Assembly (NCBI GenBank): GCA_023374025.1
Contig: SIJG01000111.1
Location: 251,360-315,359, forward strand
Length of the DNA stretch: 64,000 nucleotides
Direction of reading: 5' to 3'
Source of the DNA: Heterodera schachtii
Taxonomy: Eukaryota > Nematoda > Chromadorea > Rhabditida > Heteroderidae
This document shows, in pieces, positions 46,785 to 58,140 of the stretch (the stretch's first letter is position 1; every line of letters starts with the position of its first letter). A program made the translations under genes and the position numbers. The notes beneath the pieces were generated by a model that was not told where the DNA came from, did not search any database, and saw nothing but the letters and a program-made list of their open reading frames with translations.

Positions 46785-47430
46785 TTTTTACAGTATCTCA
46801 ATTGTTCAATTTTGTGCAACAATTTCTTGATCATTTCACAATCTTCCCCATATTCGTCGCATATGTTTGATTGCCCCTAAAATTTTTGTCATTTTCATTT
46901 TTGTATGTCTCCAATGCCCATCGATACAAATGTGATCGGAATAAGTTTAATTTATTTGTATTTTTTTACTTTCATTTAAATACGGATATACCGTATTTCC
47001 TAAAATAGAGCCCCCCCGGGGGTCTATTTTTCAACCCCCCCCCCCCCCCCTCAAAAGGGTGCTTTATTTTAGAGGGAGAAGGGGAAGGGGTTCTAATTTA
47101 GGAGGAGCTTGGGAGCTGTATTTAGGAAATACGGTATTTTTGAAAAATTAAAAAAAAATCGGCTCCATTTCAAGCCTCGGTTTAAAATTAGAAATGATGC
47201 TTTGGCCCATACCCTTTGCCGGATTTTTCTCATTTCTTAGCTCTTTTTTTCGGATAATTTTCGTACGGCTTCAAATTCGTCTGGGCACTGATCAGTTTGG
47301 AGAACTGAGCATTGGAATCTGGAAGAACGCTTTCATCCGATCAGCAAAAGGCGGCACCAAATGAATCATTTTGGCCAAATTTTCATTGAATTTTTCTGCT
47401 TTGAATTTTGGCGCCGCCAATTTTTTTGTT
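46785..47430 (-). pseudogene. Broken paralogue of astacin-gene exons 9-10
   Basis: About 47430-47240 encodes Asn-Leu-Ala-Lys-Met-Ile-His-Leu-Val-Pro-Pro and Met-Lys-Ala-Phe-Phe-Gln-Ile, matching exon 9 of the astacin gene. A 1-2 base shift is then needed to continue into Phe-Ser-Lys-Leu-Ile...Lys-Pro-Tyr-Glu-Asn. 46877-46789 encodes Cys-Asp-Glu-Tyr-Gly-Glu-Asp-Cys followed by Leu-Leu-His-Lys-Ile-Glu, matching exon 10. The small transposon at 46989-47136 sits between them and a hAT element lies immediately upstream. No astacin catalytic exons were found here. This is a relic of a duplicated locus or of the N-terminal region alone. Confidence 0.7.
46989..47136. mobile_element. 148-bp MITE with TACCGTATTTCC ends
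   Basis: The 16-bp terminal inverted repeats TACCGTATTTCCTAAA and TTTAGGAAATACGGTA enclose G/C-homopolymer-rich sequence with a poly-C run. Ends in TA are compatible with a Tc1/mariner-type TA target, but this is not certain. It sits in the intron-like gap of the pseudogene. Confidence 0.75.
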
Positions 47431-47439
47431 TGTAATGCA

Positions 47440-48043
47440 TAGAGCTCGCATTTTGAGGCATATGCCTTTTTGGCTCTATTATGGTTTGTCCCCCATAAAT
47501 TTATTTTTTGAAAAAATTACAATTTTTAAAGAGTCGGGTAAATTAAGCATAAAAAACCCATAATCCACTTGGTTTAAGGCTTCTACGTTGACTTTTATTA
47601 TGCCTTTTTTTGCCTTTTTCGGGATTTTAGTGCCTTAAATGCCTTTTTTGGCATTTTGCCGTTTTGGTGCCTTTTTGGCATTTTTTACGAAAAATTCCAT
47701 TAAAATGCAATAAAATTTGGAAAATACACCTCTAAGTGACCAGAAAAAATTTTCAGAAAATACACACCTAAGAATTTAAAAATTTTCTTAAAAAATAATT
47801 TTAATTTTTTTTCTTGGTAAAAAATTTTAGTTTTAAAAATTTTCCTTTTTCAAAAACATTATAAAATATTTATGTAATAATCATTTAAATGACCAAAATT
47901 AAGTTTTTTGGTTAAGTTTTAGGTGTTTTGCTCCCTAAAAATCCTTTAAAAAATTTTAAATGCCTTTTTTCATGTTTTTTCGGGATTTTCGTGCCTTTTC
48001 ATGCCTTTTTCGCAATTTTTGGTGCCTTTTTTTGCGAGCTCTA
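47440..48043. mobile_element. Non-autonomous hAT-type transposon, 604 bp
   Basis: The 11-bp perfect inverted ends TAGAGCTCGCA/TGCGAGCTCTA are bounded by an exact 8-bp target duplication GTAATGCA (47432-47439 and 48044-48051). The interior consists of 'gcctttttt' words related to those at 5.8, 10.4, 20.1 and 57 kb. No transposase is encoded. Confidence 0.88.
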
Positions 48044-48051
48044 GTAATGCA

Positions 48052-49500
48052 ACCAAATAAAATAGTTTTAATATGAAAGGATAGGCCTAAGTGTTCTTTA
48101 TAAGCCTGCAAAATTTCAAAAAATTAAGTTAGATTAAAAAAGATATGGCGCGCGGCGCGCCAGAAAAAAAAAATCATTTTTGTTAGATTTTTTTGGTGAG
48201 GACAAAGGTGCTTCAATCCATTTAAGTTTACAGATCCTTTCGTTATTTTTTCCATTTTACAAATTTTCAGACCATTGAAAATATTTCATTTAATTAAAGC
48301 ATTGCCGAAATTGAAAAGAAAATAACATTTTTAATTAAAATCACTGAAAATTTTCGGTAGTTTTGCCAAAATTTTACAAAAAAAAAAGTCATTTTTTTCA
48401 ATTTCCATTTATTTTATGTACATACGTTTTACCGCCTCCCCCCATTAAAATTAGCCCCTCATTAGCAGTCATCAGCAGATTTCAGAGGATGGCTTTGATG
48501 AAATCCTCCACAAACACTGGGCCTTTCATCATCATGTCTTTGCCGAAGTCGGCGTCAAACTGCTTTAAGTTGTTCGGCCTCGGCTTCGGCTTCTTACATA
48601 AAATCAAATTAAATAAAATGCCATAATTTATCGAATTTAAAATGCGGAATTTGCAAAACGTACAAATTTGGGGCCAGGACGTTTTCGCGTGGCCGTTTTC
48701 GCGTGGAGTACGTTTTCGCGTGAGTGCCTATTAGGATTGAAATTGGTCGGATGGGTGCCGAACATACATTTCGACCTATTTCGAATCCAAAACCGATTTC
48801 AAACAATTTTTTGTTTCGAATTTTTTAAGGTTTTCTAATGAAATTTTGTTAATTTTTATTGTAGACCGTTTTTTTTAAATTTTTTCCACGGGTTTTTCAT
48901 TTTTTTAAAAATTTCAATTTTCTTTTTATTTTTGTACGTTTTGCCGCCCCTCGTCCCCTCCCCCCTCAATTAATTAGCCCCTCAAAAAAAACTTCAAATT
49001 TCTGCAATTTATACTTTTTGAAACCACTGACAAATTAATGACACTTTTTTGTGTATTTAAGCGGATGAATTCCCAAATAAAACCATCATATCAGAGTAGG
49101 GTTGACAACATCAAAGGGGGACACTTTTGATTGCAAATTTTTTTTTGAAAATAAATGCGATTTTGATATATCTTTGAAATTGCTGATCATGAGCTGCCCC
49201 TTTTTAAAGTCGAACTTGGCCAATTTATTATCTTTTTTCGCTCTATACCCGCAAAACTTTGACGCCTTTTTTCATGTTTGGTCTAATTTACAAGACTGAT
49301 TAGTTTATATCCACACCGCATACACGCATATCACCAATACATACAATTCAAGTGATCGGATATTGATTGATTACAATACATACAATTCAAGTGATCGGAT
49401 ATTGATTGATACATGATACACACACATCAATGAAACACATATGTACAATTCAAATGATCAATCGGATAAATGACAATTTCTTATCCTTCTTCTGTTGTTG
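48052..49500. other. Intergenic; small repeats
   Basis: 48672-48722 contains three near-tandem CGTTTTCGCGTG words. 48420-48470 and 48930-48985 are similar ('cgttttaccgcc...attagcccctca'). 49336-49413 is a 39-bp unit repeated twice ('aatacatacaattcaagtg'). The short frames at 48363-48806 and 49102-49299 have no support. Confidence 0.5.
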
Positions 49501-49510
49501 TGCCATGATG

Positions 49511-50806
49511 CTAATCCAACGCCCCATCCGCGGTCGTCGTCGTTGTCGTCGGAGCAGTCGCAGCAGCGGGCGCCTCAGTGTTCGTCGCCGCATCCGTTGT
49601 CGCAGTCGGCGCTCCGGTTGCGTCAGTGTTAGTCGCCACCGCCCCATCCGCGGTCGTCGTCGTTGTCGTCGCAGCGGTCGCCTCAGTATTGGTCGTCGCA
49701 GCCGTTGTCGTCGTAGTCGCACCGGGTTCGTTGGTGTTGGTCATCGTCACTCCATCCGCGGTCGTCGTTGTCGCCGGAGTCGTCGCAGTGGTCGCCGCGT
49801 CCGTTGTCACAGTCGCCGCTCCGGTTGCGTCAGTGTTCGTGGCTGCATCCGCAGTCGTCGTCGTCTGCTGCTGTGCAGCGCTCCTCCCCCGTCGGGCACG
49901 GCCTTTTTTCACGGTCTTCGGACGTCCACGGCCACGCTTTTGTCCAGCAGTGCGCGGCGCTGCCCTCGATTTGCGCGATCCCTTCGGTCGTCCAAGGAGC
50001 GGTTTGAGCTTGAGCGGACGACGCATCGCCGAGCCGCGCTTCTTCCTCTTGCCGGTCCCGTCATTGTTGTTCCCCTGCCGACGTGATGACGCTCGGCGCA
50101 CCGCTGCACTCACACGCGCACGGGCGTTGCTTCGACCACGAACTGGCGCGGTCCGTCTGTTGTTGGTTGAGGCGCCCTGCTGTCGTCGACGAGCTCTCTG
50201 AACAACGGCGGGGCGTAAATGAGACACGGAATTAGTCGCAGCAAAAAAGAAAGCGCCAGGGACTGAAGCGGGCGCCAACTGAGTTTGAAAACTTTAAGAA
50301 GTCATTTTTTTCGGCACTTTTGCTGTTTAGGGAGGTCCCGAAAAAGAACGACAGAGAATTTCATTTCCACACACTATTTTCACAATTCTCTTTATCTGCT
50401 TCCAGTATGCCTTAGTTAAGTGCGGTATAGACGCATAGTTTTTAAAAATGTTGCTTTATCTTTGAAGACGCCATAAACATATGCGTCTCTACCGCTTATA
50501 ACAAGGGACAGTGGAAGAGCAGAGAAAGAGAAACATGAAAATAGTGCCATGGAAATGACTTTCTCTGTAAAAACGGGATCCTTAAACAAACAATCATCGG
50601 GTTTCCTAAAACAGCAAAAGTGCCGAAAAACATGTTGGCTTCTTAAAGTTGTCTGATTAGACGCAGTTGACCGACCCCTACCGCCAGGGAGGGCTCACCG
50701 AACGCGCTGCTGTTGACGCGCGACGGCGTGAAGCAGTCCTCCTCGTCCTCGTCCTTGTCCTGGTCGTTGTTTGGGTGTTGCCCGGCGTGACGATGTCCAC
50801 AGTCAT
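49511..50806 (-). CDS. AT-hook DNA-binding protein, two exons
   Basis: Exon 1 (50806-50699, ATG at 50806, or an in-frame ATG at 50905) encodes an Arg/Thr-rich start and ends at a GTGAGC donor. Exon 2 (50278-49511) starts after CTCAG in the same phase and runs about 255 residues to the stop. Exon 2 carries two AT-hook-like cores, GRPKGS and RGRGRPK, in a Lys/Arg-rich segment around its residues 85-135. A 110-residue tail made almost only of Thr, Ala, Asp and Asn follows. AT-hooks bind the minor groove of AT-rich DNA, so a nuclear chromatin or transcription role is likely. The intron holds a MITE. The GC-rich repetitive coding sequence leaves the other frames open too, including 207- and 226-codon plus-strand shadows. 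Confidence 0.65.
50288..50651. mobile_element. MITE inside the AT-hook gene intron
   Basis: The inverted ends share 'aactttaagaag' and, further in, TTTTTCGGCACTTTTGCTG with its complement near 50604-50651. The central part, about 300 bp, is unrelated. No target duplication could be fixed. No coding sequence is present. Confidence 0.7.
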
Positions 50807-50905
50807 TTCGGCCAAATTGTAGACGGATTGGTATACAGAAGACAGAAGCTGGGATACTGAGCTAAAATGTAAATGGAGAATTCGTATGTGGTAAACGCAA
50901 TACAT

Positions 50906-51623
50906 TGATTGTGAAAAAGTTCGGGAAGCCGGAACAAATTTTCGGCATTTTTAAATGGGGTGAAAAAAAAGTAAGTTCGGGAAAACCCATAAAATGTCAA
51001 AAATTGACGTCCGTTTAGGCCAATTTTGAATCCCGGGCCCGAATTCGAACAAAAAGTCTAAAATTCTAACTTTTTGAATTGCGTGTTTTTGCTCTCAAAG
51101 ATGGTCTAACAATTTTTTTTATTGAAGCATTGATGACCTTTGTTCATTTCTTCGTTTTTAAGCCGTTGCTTTGAAGAAAAACTTGAAGTTTCGACTTTTT
51201 ATTCGAATTCATGCCCGGGTTTCGAGATTGGTCAAAATGGATTTGCCCTATTCGTGATCACTGATCAGCACGAACAGAAAAAACACTAGGAGAAACATTT
51301 TTTCATATATTTTTGAAAACAACAAATTTTTTTTGCTATTTTTGTTAATAGGTATGGTGGGGAAAATAATTTTTTAAGAGTTTAACTAAAAACCCTGAAG
51401 GGACTTATCAAATTTAATTAAATTTTGAAATACTTAATTCAAGACGGCATGGCGACAAATAATAACAAAGGATGTCAAATGTGGTGATCATCAGCCGACG
51501 GAAAGCGGAAATAAGAAAAATGAATTGTGTGTGTGTGTGGGCATTGGCCGAAAATTCCGTTCCTTTTATACTAAATTTTGTTGGAAACGCGGAGAGAGTC
51601 GGGGTCACTTTGAGGGTTGGGGT
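50906..51623. other. Intergenic, nothing recognised
   Basis: Only short frames (65-78 codons on the minus strand) without supporting features. A (TG)n tract of about 12 bases lies near 51527-51538. Confidence 0.4.
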
Positions 51624-51907
51624 CAGGGCTGGCCGTGATTGAATTTCCAATCACGGAAATCCGTGAGCCGTGAACCGTGATCACGGCACCCCAAAAAGCC
51701 CGTGATTCCCGTGATCCGTGAGCCGTGAGCCGTGATTATAAAAAAAAAGTTTTCTAATGATTTTTTTATTTAAATTTATTTTAAAAAACGGAATTTATTC
51801 GCTGGAAAAATTCCCAAAAGATATTTTAAAGAAACCAAACAATATAGGTAAACGTTTTTTTTGCGGTGTGCTTTTTCCAAAAAACTTCGAGTACAGGAGG
51901 CAGAACA

Positions 51908-52104
51908 GGGGGTGCCAATAGGCGCCGCCGTGAAAAATTTTGAATTTTTGAGTGAATTTATTAACAGATTTTTTCCAAAAAATGAACAAATTTACGTTTT
52001 TTTGAACCAATGGAAAATAAAGGGCTATTTTTTGCCATTTGGGGTCAAAGTTTCAAAAAAATAAGGTAAAATGGGGGTCCGGCGGTGCCGATAGGCGCCG
52101 CCGT
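51908..52104 (+). repeat. Two GC-rich hairpins in a tandem ~170-bp unit
   Basis: Hairpins at 51908-51931 (one arm decayed) and 52079-52104 (GATA loop) are each followed by the same ~50 bp ('gtgaaaaattttgaatttttgagtgaatttattaacag'). The hairpin therefore belongs to a longer repeating unit. Confidence 0.7.
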
Positions 52105-52285
52105 GAAAAATTTTGAATTTTTGAGTGAATTTATTAACAGATTTTGTCCAAAAAATGTCCAATCATTTGTTAATTTATGGGTTTTATGCTGTTTTAAAAA
52201 ATAACGAAAAATAATTTTAATGTAAAAGAGTTTATTTTTAATTAATTTCAATTAAACTAATTTAAAAAATATGAAAAATGTAAGG

Positions 52286-52347
52286 TCCCAAAGGGGAATT
52301 GAACCCAAGGGACAAACAATTGAAGACAGAGGGCTTAACCACTAGAC
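52286..52347 (-). other. Degenerate tRNA-like sequence (possible SINE relic)
   Basis: On the minus strand TAGTCTAGTGGTTAAG resembles a tRNA D-arm/A box and GGGTTCAATTCCC resembles a T-arm/B box at the right distance. The anticodon stem and acceptor stem do not pair, so it is not a functional tRNA. Confidence 0.4.
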
Positions 52348-52596
52348 TAATATATATACAGATAGCTGCTTAACAAAAAAGAATTTATTTATTTAATTTT
52401 TTCTCAAAAACTCTCTCTTCACACCAATTTCCTATTTTCGTCTCAATAAAAATTCCTTATATAAAATGCCAATCACGGATCAAAATCACGGAAAAAATGA
52501 AAAAATCCGTGAGCCGTGATCCGTGATCACGGCACCCCAAAACCCCCGTGATTCCCGTGATCCGTGAGCCGTGATCCGTGATCACGGCCAGCCCTG

Positions 52597-53060
52597 GATG
52601 TGATGGAATGTAACGGCAAAAGCGGTGGATCGGACGGACGGACATTTGACGATTAACAATATTTATGTTAATTAGGTTAGTAAATGAAATTGTGTGAACA
52701 GCAAAAAAGTGGTTGAAAAATAATCGTAAAAATGGGAGCCGGGACGATTGAGTACGGCCCGTTTGAGTTCGGAGCAAAATTATATAGTGGGTTGGACAGT
52801 AATGCCCTGCTTCTGGGGCGTCCGTCGTTGAACCAAAAAATCTCGGGTTCGCAATGTTCGAGAGTCCTAGGCCTCGAGTCTTTGAAGTAGAAAAGTCTTG
52901 GATTTCCCCAAGCCACGGCAAAAATTCTGTGCCGACCATGTGCTGCTGTTGCCGCATTCGAATGATCCAAATAAATGATGCAATGAATGTTTTTTTGTGG
53001 CCAATTTGTGATGCCGTTATTTCTGCTTTTTTCTGCTGCGCAGCTTTTCTCGCCACTTTT
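52597..53060 (+). repeat. Dispersed ~450-bp repeat, copy A
   Basis: It starts 'gatgtgatggaatgtaacgg', passes 'gtggatcggacggacggacatt' and 'ggttgaaaaataatcgtaaaaat', and ends near 'ctgctgcgcagcttttctcgccact'. Similar copies lie at 54560-54990, 56150-56365 and, inverted, 57527-57930. Frames of up to 205 codons across it are not conserved between copies. Confidence 0.8.
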
Positions 53061-53947
53061 TTACTTTTTAACACATTTCCGCCAAATTTTTATTCTCGAC
53101 ACAGAGACCGAAGCCCAACAAGCCCGGGACTTTAATCGATTCGAGATTTTTTGAGATTTTTACAAAAAAAATCGAAGGCTCAAGTTAATTTTTTTAGGCG
53201 ATATTTATCAGATTTTGTCAAACATGCTTAAAATTATAAGGAAAATTTCTGGCCCGGTGAAATTTGAATTTTTAGGCATGAAAAACTACCAATAAATAGG
53301 GGCAGACTCTAAAAACCCTCGAAATAAGCATTAAAATGAGAAAATAATCTCTTAAAATTGTCAAATAAAATTTAAATATTAATACATAGAAAGGTTGAAC
53401 AGTAAATTATAATTTTAAAAATAATTTTATTAATTAAAATCATTTGTTGGGATTGAAATGTGCCAACCTAGGCCATTCCCCACACCCATACTTTTTGGAA
53501 ATTCGGCATTGTAATCTCTTTTAAATAACCTCCTTCTCGACAAGGCAAGATTTGCTTCAAGAATGAGAAGAAAAGTTTTACGGCGAAAGAAAAAAATTGT
53601 TATTTTTTAAAATTTGAATGGATTGGATTGACTAAATCTTCTCAATTTCAACCGACCTCAGCCTATTTTGTTGGTATTCTTCAACATTTTAATTCATTTA
53701 TCAAAAAATATTAAAAATAAATAATAAATAAGAATTATTTTTTTTACAATGTGCCAAGTTCATAATGATCACCACTGATCAGAAGTGGCGAAAGAAGCTG
53801 CGCAGCAGAAGTAAGACCAACGGCACCACAAAAGGGTCCAGTAGAGCTGCTCGAGATTCTCGGACTCGTCAACTTCTAATCACATTTTTAAAATTAAAAA
53901 AAAATTCAGTCCAAAATGTTTGAGACGGAACCGACGCCCTTAATTAC
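53061..53947. other. Intergenic; partial inverted copy of the dispersed repeat
   Basis: 53764-53840 matches the 'gatcactgatcagaagtggcga...gctgcgcagcagaa' end of the dispersed repeat in inverted orientation. The rest is AT-rich without features. Confidence 0.45.
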
Positions 53948-54380
53948 TAACAAGGGAACATATCGAACTGTATGTATCCAAATCACTTTAAAACCACTTC
54001 TATCGTGTAGAGAATAGTCGATTTATTATTGCCGAAAAACCCAGCAAAAAATTGTTAATTTGATTCTTTTCTTCCACCTAGCATATTTTTATTCAGTTAT
54101 TTTATTTTATTTTATTTTATAGTAATATTTGGTAGAGAATTCTTTGCTGATCATTTTTTAAAAAAGTTCATGGCTCTATCAGTAGCTTTCAATTTTTGAA
54201 TTTTTAAAAATTTTGTCATTTTTATCGATTTTTCGCAACTTTGATCACTTTTTTCTGATCTTTTTTGGCGCCGGAGCCAAAAAAGCCGAAAATTGGCAAT
54301 AGTAAATCGACTATGCTCTACACGATAGAAGTGGTTTTAAAGTGATTTGGACACATACAGTTCGATATGTTCTCTTGTAA
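53948..54380. mobile_element. Fold-back element with ~88-bp inverted arms
   Basis: 53948-54035 and 54293-54380 are inverted repeats, about 90% alike by eye, around a 257-bp AT-rich centre. They include 'ccacttctatcgtgtagag' in the left arm. This is the form of a fold-back or long-TIR MITE. No coding frame is present. Confidence 0.8.
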
Positions 54381-54559
54381 GACAGAATCGGCCCCAGACG
54401 GAAGTGACCCCTACCGTATACCACCCAATCATTTTTAGTATTAATTACTGTACTTTATTCAAACAATTTTCAATTTTCGCGGCCGGAAACTCATCGATGC
54501 AAAAAAAAACCAATTTGATTATCCGCTGTTCAACAGTGATTACTCATCACATCAACTGG

Positions 54560-54990
54560 GAAAGTGGTGGGATGTGATGGAATGTAACGGCCAAAAGCGG
54601 TGGATCGGACGGACGGACATTTCAATATTTATGTTAATTAGTTTAGTAAACGAAATTGTGTGAACAGCAAAAAAATGGTTGAAAAATAATCGTAAAAATA
54701 GGAGCCGGGACGATTGAGTACGGCCCGTTTGAGTTCGTAGCAAAATTGGGTGGTGGTGGTGGTTGATAGAATAATGCCCTTCTGCTGCTGGAATGTCCGT
54801 CGTTAACCAAGAAAGTCTCGACTTTGCAATGTTCAAGAGTCTCGGCGCCGAGTTTTTGAGCAGAAAAGTCTGGATTTTCCCAAGCCTCGGCAAAACATAA
54901 AAATGAATAATGCAATAATGCATGTTGGTGCCAATTTGTGGTGCTGTTGCTTCAACTTCTGCTGCGCAGCTTTCTCGCCACTTCAGATGA
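54560..54990 (+). repeat. Dispersed ~450-bp repeat, copy B
   Basis: Parallel to copy A, with 'gggatgtgatggaatgtaacgg' at the start and 'ctgctgcgcagctttctcgccactt' near the end. The minus-strand 123- and 90-codon frames correspond to those over copy A but differ by frame breaks. Confidence 0.8.
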
Positions 54991-56149
54991 GTGATCAGTG
55001 CCCCCGAATCAGACCATGGGCTGGGCAGGGGATTTGAGAGGGATGCATTATTTACCTCTAATTAATGGGTTTATCATCATTTTTTGAATTGCATTAATTT
55101 TCTTATGCAAAATATTTTAAGAAATTGTTTTTATCAATTTAAAAAATTTAAAGTAATAGAAATTCTTATTGTTCAACCTTTTAAAAAATTTAAAATAATG
55201 GAAAACTCAGAATTTTTAATGCGATTTTATTAATTATAGAAAGGTTAAGTTCGATAAAACTTTTTAAAATATAAGCTTAAAAATATGCGTGATTAAAAAT
55301 TCCATAAAATTTTTTTAATAGAAATAGTTAAGTTCAAAATTAATTAATTCCTAGAAATTTTGATCATCCACAACTCATTTAATTAATTGATTTAAGTTTG
55401 TCCACCTGGGAATTTTTTCAGGATATGGGATGAATTAGTTTAAAAGAGGTTGATTCTCTTCCTTTTAGTATCCCTGCAAAGTTTGGTGCGCTTCTGATCA
55501 CTTTTCAAAAAATTAGGTATGGGAGACAAAAATTTTTCAAAATGAAAAATCCAAAAAATTTTTAGGGAAACCCCCTAAAGGATGTAAAATTAATTACAAA
55601 TAAATATTGTTCTGTTACCCTGCAAAATCTGGTGGTGCACTTCTCTGATCACTACTCGAAAAAATATGTGGGACAAAATGTTTTTCAAAAATTCAGAATT
55701 TTTAAAAATTTTAAAATCAATAAGAGTTGAACCGCTTTCAAGCATTCGCTTTTTCTTGAGCTGTTTTCCCATTAACTAATTTTTTTGGTACAAATGGATG
55801 AAAATATTAATGCCGCCAAAAAATGTGGAGAAAATTTGAAATTTTTATTCAAATTTTGAGTACAAATTTTTGATTTGAATATTTTTATGGAAATGGATCC
55901 GGTGGTGCCAAAAATGATCTGCTGCTGATGGTCGTGCTTGGCTGACTTTTGCGCTGCGAAACGTATGCCTTACGCCGCGCGACATTTATACCGGAATGCA
56001 AAAACTGACATTTGGACAACTCATTAAGTAAAAAATAATGTAATTAATCCAATATTAAAATAAATTTTAAGCGTGGCGAAAAAGGCACGGCACCAAATTC
56101 TCATCACACAAAATATGTTATGTTAACAGAGTTTCGCCGAAATCCTCAG
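54991..56149. other. Intergenic AT-rich sequence, nothing recognised
   Basis: Low-complexity DNA; the 60-codon minus-strand frame at 55590-55772 has no support. Confidence 0.4.
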
Positions 56150-56365
56150 TAAAAAACTCGTGTTCGCAATGTTCGAGAGTCTCGGGCCTCGAGTCGTTGA
56201 AAGAGAAAAGTCTCGGATTTTTTCAAATCTCGGCAAACATTTTGTGCCAACCATCTGCTGCTGTTACGGCATTAAAATGATCAAATTTAATGATAATTTG
56301 TGGTGCCTTTTATTTCGATTTCTGCTGCTTCTGCTTTCGCAGCTTTTTTCGTCACTTCTGATCAG
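56150..56365 (+). repeat. Dispersed repeat, copy C, cut by a hAT element
   Basis: It matches the 3' half of copies A and B ('tcgcaatgttcgagagtct...ttttcgtcacttctgatcag') and is interrupted at 56366 by the hAT-type element. Confidence 0.7.
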
Positions 56366-57157
56366 TAAGGCTTCCATTTTTAGGCACAAAAATCGCGAAA
56401 TAGGCACAAAAATAGGCAAAAAAATTTTTTAATTAACGCTTTTTAGGTAGCAAATCACGTAAAAAATTAAGCAAAAAACTTAATTTTGCTTATATTTCAA
56501 TTGTTTTAAAGTTTTTTCGAATAAGGACATTTTCCAAAAATTTTTATTAAGAAAAAATAATGAATTTTGCGGATCAATTTTTCTGAAAATTTTTTCAATT
56601 CTTAGGGGGTGTATTTTTTGAAAAATTTTCGAGTCGATTCTTAGGGGTTGTTGGGAATGGTCATTCGTTCATATTTTAAATTTCCCGCGCTTTTAATGCT
56701 GAACATCACTATTATTGATTTCAGCCATTCCCTCTTTGACCCGTCCTTAAATATCAGTCCTTCCTCTCAGTTGTCGCCTCCTCCACACATCATTTTATTT
56801 TGCTCCTTCACTCCGCCATTTCTTCTGACTTTCATTTTCATATTTATTTCTTGTTTGTCTTTTATTTATTTCTTCAATAAATTTGCATTTTAAAAGTAAA
56901 AGACACAACAGGGGTGTAAGTTTCATTTTTGTTAAGAATTTTTAAAGAAAATCTTGAAAAAGCCGCCAAAAATGGCGAAATAGGCACAAAAATAGGCATT
57001 TAGGCATTAAGCACAAAAAGTCCAAAATAGGCAAAAATAGGCATTATAAAAGTCATCGTAGACACCCTAAACCAAGCGAAAAATGCTTTTTTCGTGCTTA
57101 TCTATGCGTATTAAGTGCGCAAAAATTTTAGGCATTTGCCTAAAAATGGAAGCCCTA
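56366..57157. mobile_element. Non-autonomous hAT-type transposon, 792 bp, with nested LTR
   Basis: The ends TAAGGCTTCCATTTTTAGGC and the complement of TAGGGCTTCCATTTTTAGGC form 20-21-bp inverted repeats with one mismatch. The flanks CTGATCAG (56358-56365) and CTGATTAG (57158-57165) are a 7/8 target duplication. The interior has 'aaataggcacaaaaatagg' words and a solo LTR at 56649-56910, so the order of insertion is dispersed repeat, then hAT, then LTR. Confidence 0.8.
56649..56910 (+). mobile_element. Solo LTR, 262 bp
   Basis: It begins TGTTGGGAATGG, ends GACACAACA, contains AATAAA near its 3' end (about 56876), and is flanked by a perfect 5-bp target duplication GGGGT (56644-56648 and 56911-56915). 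Its length equals that of the Gypsy LTRs at 36-41 kb, and the start (TGTT-GGGATGG there) and the CTTTGACCC word are shared. It is probably a relative whose internal part was lost by LTR recombination. The 81-codon frame within it is not a gene. Confidence 0.85.
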
Positions 57158-57165
57158 CTGATTAG

Positions 57166-57526
57166 TGATCACGCATATTCAATTGCAAGCTTGGCATATT
57201 GTAAAAAATGATTTTGCCCAAGAAATGAAAATGCAGAAGAATACCAAAGACTGACAATGAAATGAGACCGATAAAAAACAATTAATAATTTCAACAAAAA
57301 TTTCAAATTTTCTACGGCATCTCATCTGTCGGCAGTTGCCGTCTTCATCCTTTATACAAGAAAAAATTGTTAATTTTTTAAAATTAAAATTGATTGAATT
57401 GACAAAATCTTTATTTTGTTTTTTGGCATTATACCATATGCGATATCAAATGTTCTTATTGCCTGATCATTTTCCAAGCATTTTTTAATTGTATCCCTCT
57501 CAAATCCCTTGCCGAGCCCACACTGA
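57166..57526. other. Intergenic, nothing recognised
   Basis: AT-rich DNA joining the hAT target site to the inverted repeat copy D. Confidence 0.4.
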
Positions 57527-57930
57527 TCACTCACTGATCAGAAGTGGCGAGAAAAGCTCAACGGCACCACAAATTGGCACAAAACATTCATTGCATTCAT
57601 TCGATTTGATCTTTTTAATGCCGAAAACAGCAGCAGCAGATGGTCGGCACAAATGTTTACCGAGGCTTGAGAAATTCGACACTTTTTCATTTTGTTCCAA
57701 ACTCAGTTGGCCCGTACTCAATTGTCCCTGCTCCTATTTTTACGATTATTTTTCAACCACTTTTTTTGCTGTTCACACAATTTCATTTACTAAATAACCT
57801 AATTAACATAAATATTGTTAATCGTCAAATGTCCGTCCGTCCGATCCGCCGCTTTTGGCCGTCAAATTCCATCCCATCCCAGCACTTTCCCCGATTGATA
57901 TGATGAGTAATCACTGTTGATCAGCGGATA
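57527..57930 (-). repeat. Dispersed ~450-bp repeat, copy D, inverted
   Basis: The complement of copies A and B, from 'ctgatcagaagtggcgagaaaagct' to 'tttggccgtcaaattccatccc'. The 102- and 87-codon plus-strand frames follow the repeat. Confidence 0.8.
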
Positions 57931-58140
57931 ATCAAATTGCTTTTTTTTATGTTTTGTTAATTTTCTGGGGGGGGGGGGTTGGGCTAATTCGTTGTGTTTG
58001 GCTCTGATTGGCTGCTGCTTTTCCAGTGGCAAAGCTCCGCCCCTTGCCAATGTTAGCCGAACAACCTCAGAATTCATTCATTCATTCAATCATTTGTTTT
58101 CAAATGAAATAAATTTTCTAAATAAATATTTTTAATAAAT

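Larger units (their letters stand above)
51624..52596. mobile_element. hAT-like element with 16-bp inverted ends, 973 bp
   Basis: CAGGGCTGGCCGTGAT at the left and its perfect complement at the right give a YARNG-type end (CAGGG). The subterminal DNA repeats 'ccgtgatccgtgagccgtgat' at both sides. No clean 8-bp target duplication is visible (GTTGGGGT against GATGTGAT). The interior holds two GATA-type hairpins (51908-52104) and a tRNA-like stretch (52286-52347). It lies directly against a dispersed-repeat copy starting at 52597. Confidence 0.75.

Noticed and set aside
49406..50201. Plus-strand frames of 226 and 207 codons
   Set aside because: They are antisense shadows of the AT-hook gene's triplet-repeat region; Arg/Ser- or Val/Ala-only composition and no domain.
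52457..53074. 205-codon minus-strand frame
   Set aside because: It crosses the end of a hAT-like element and a dispersed repeat; the other repeat copies break the frame.
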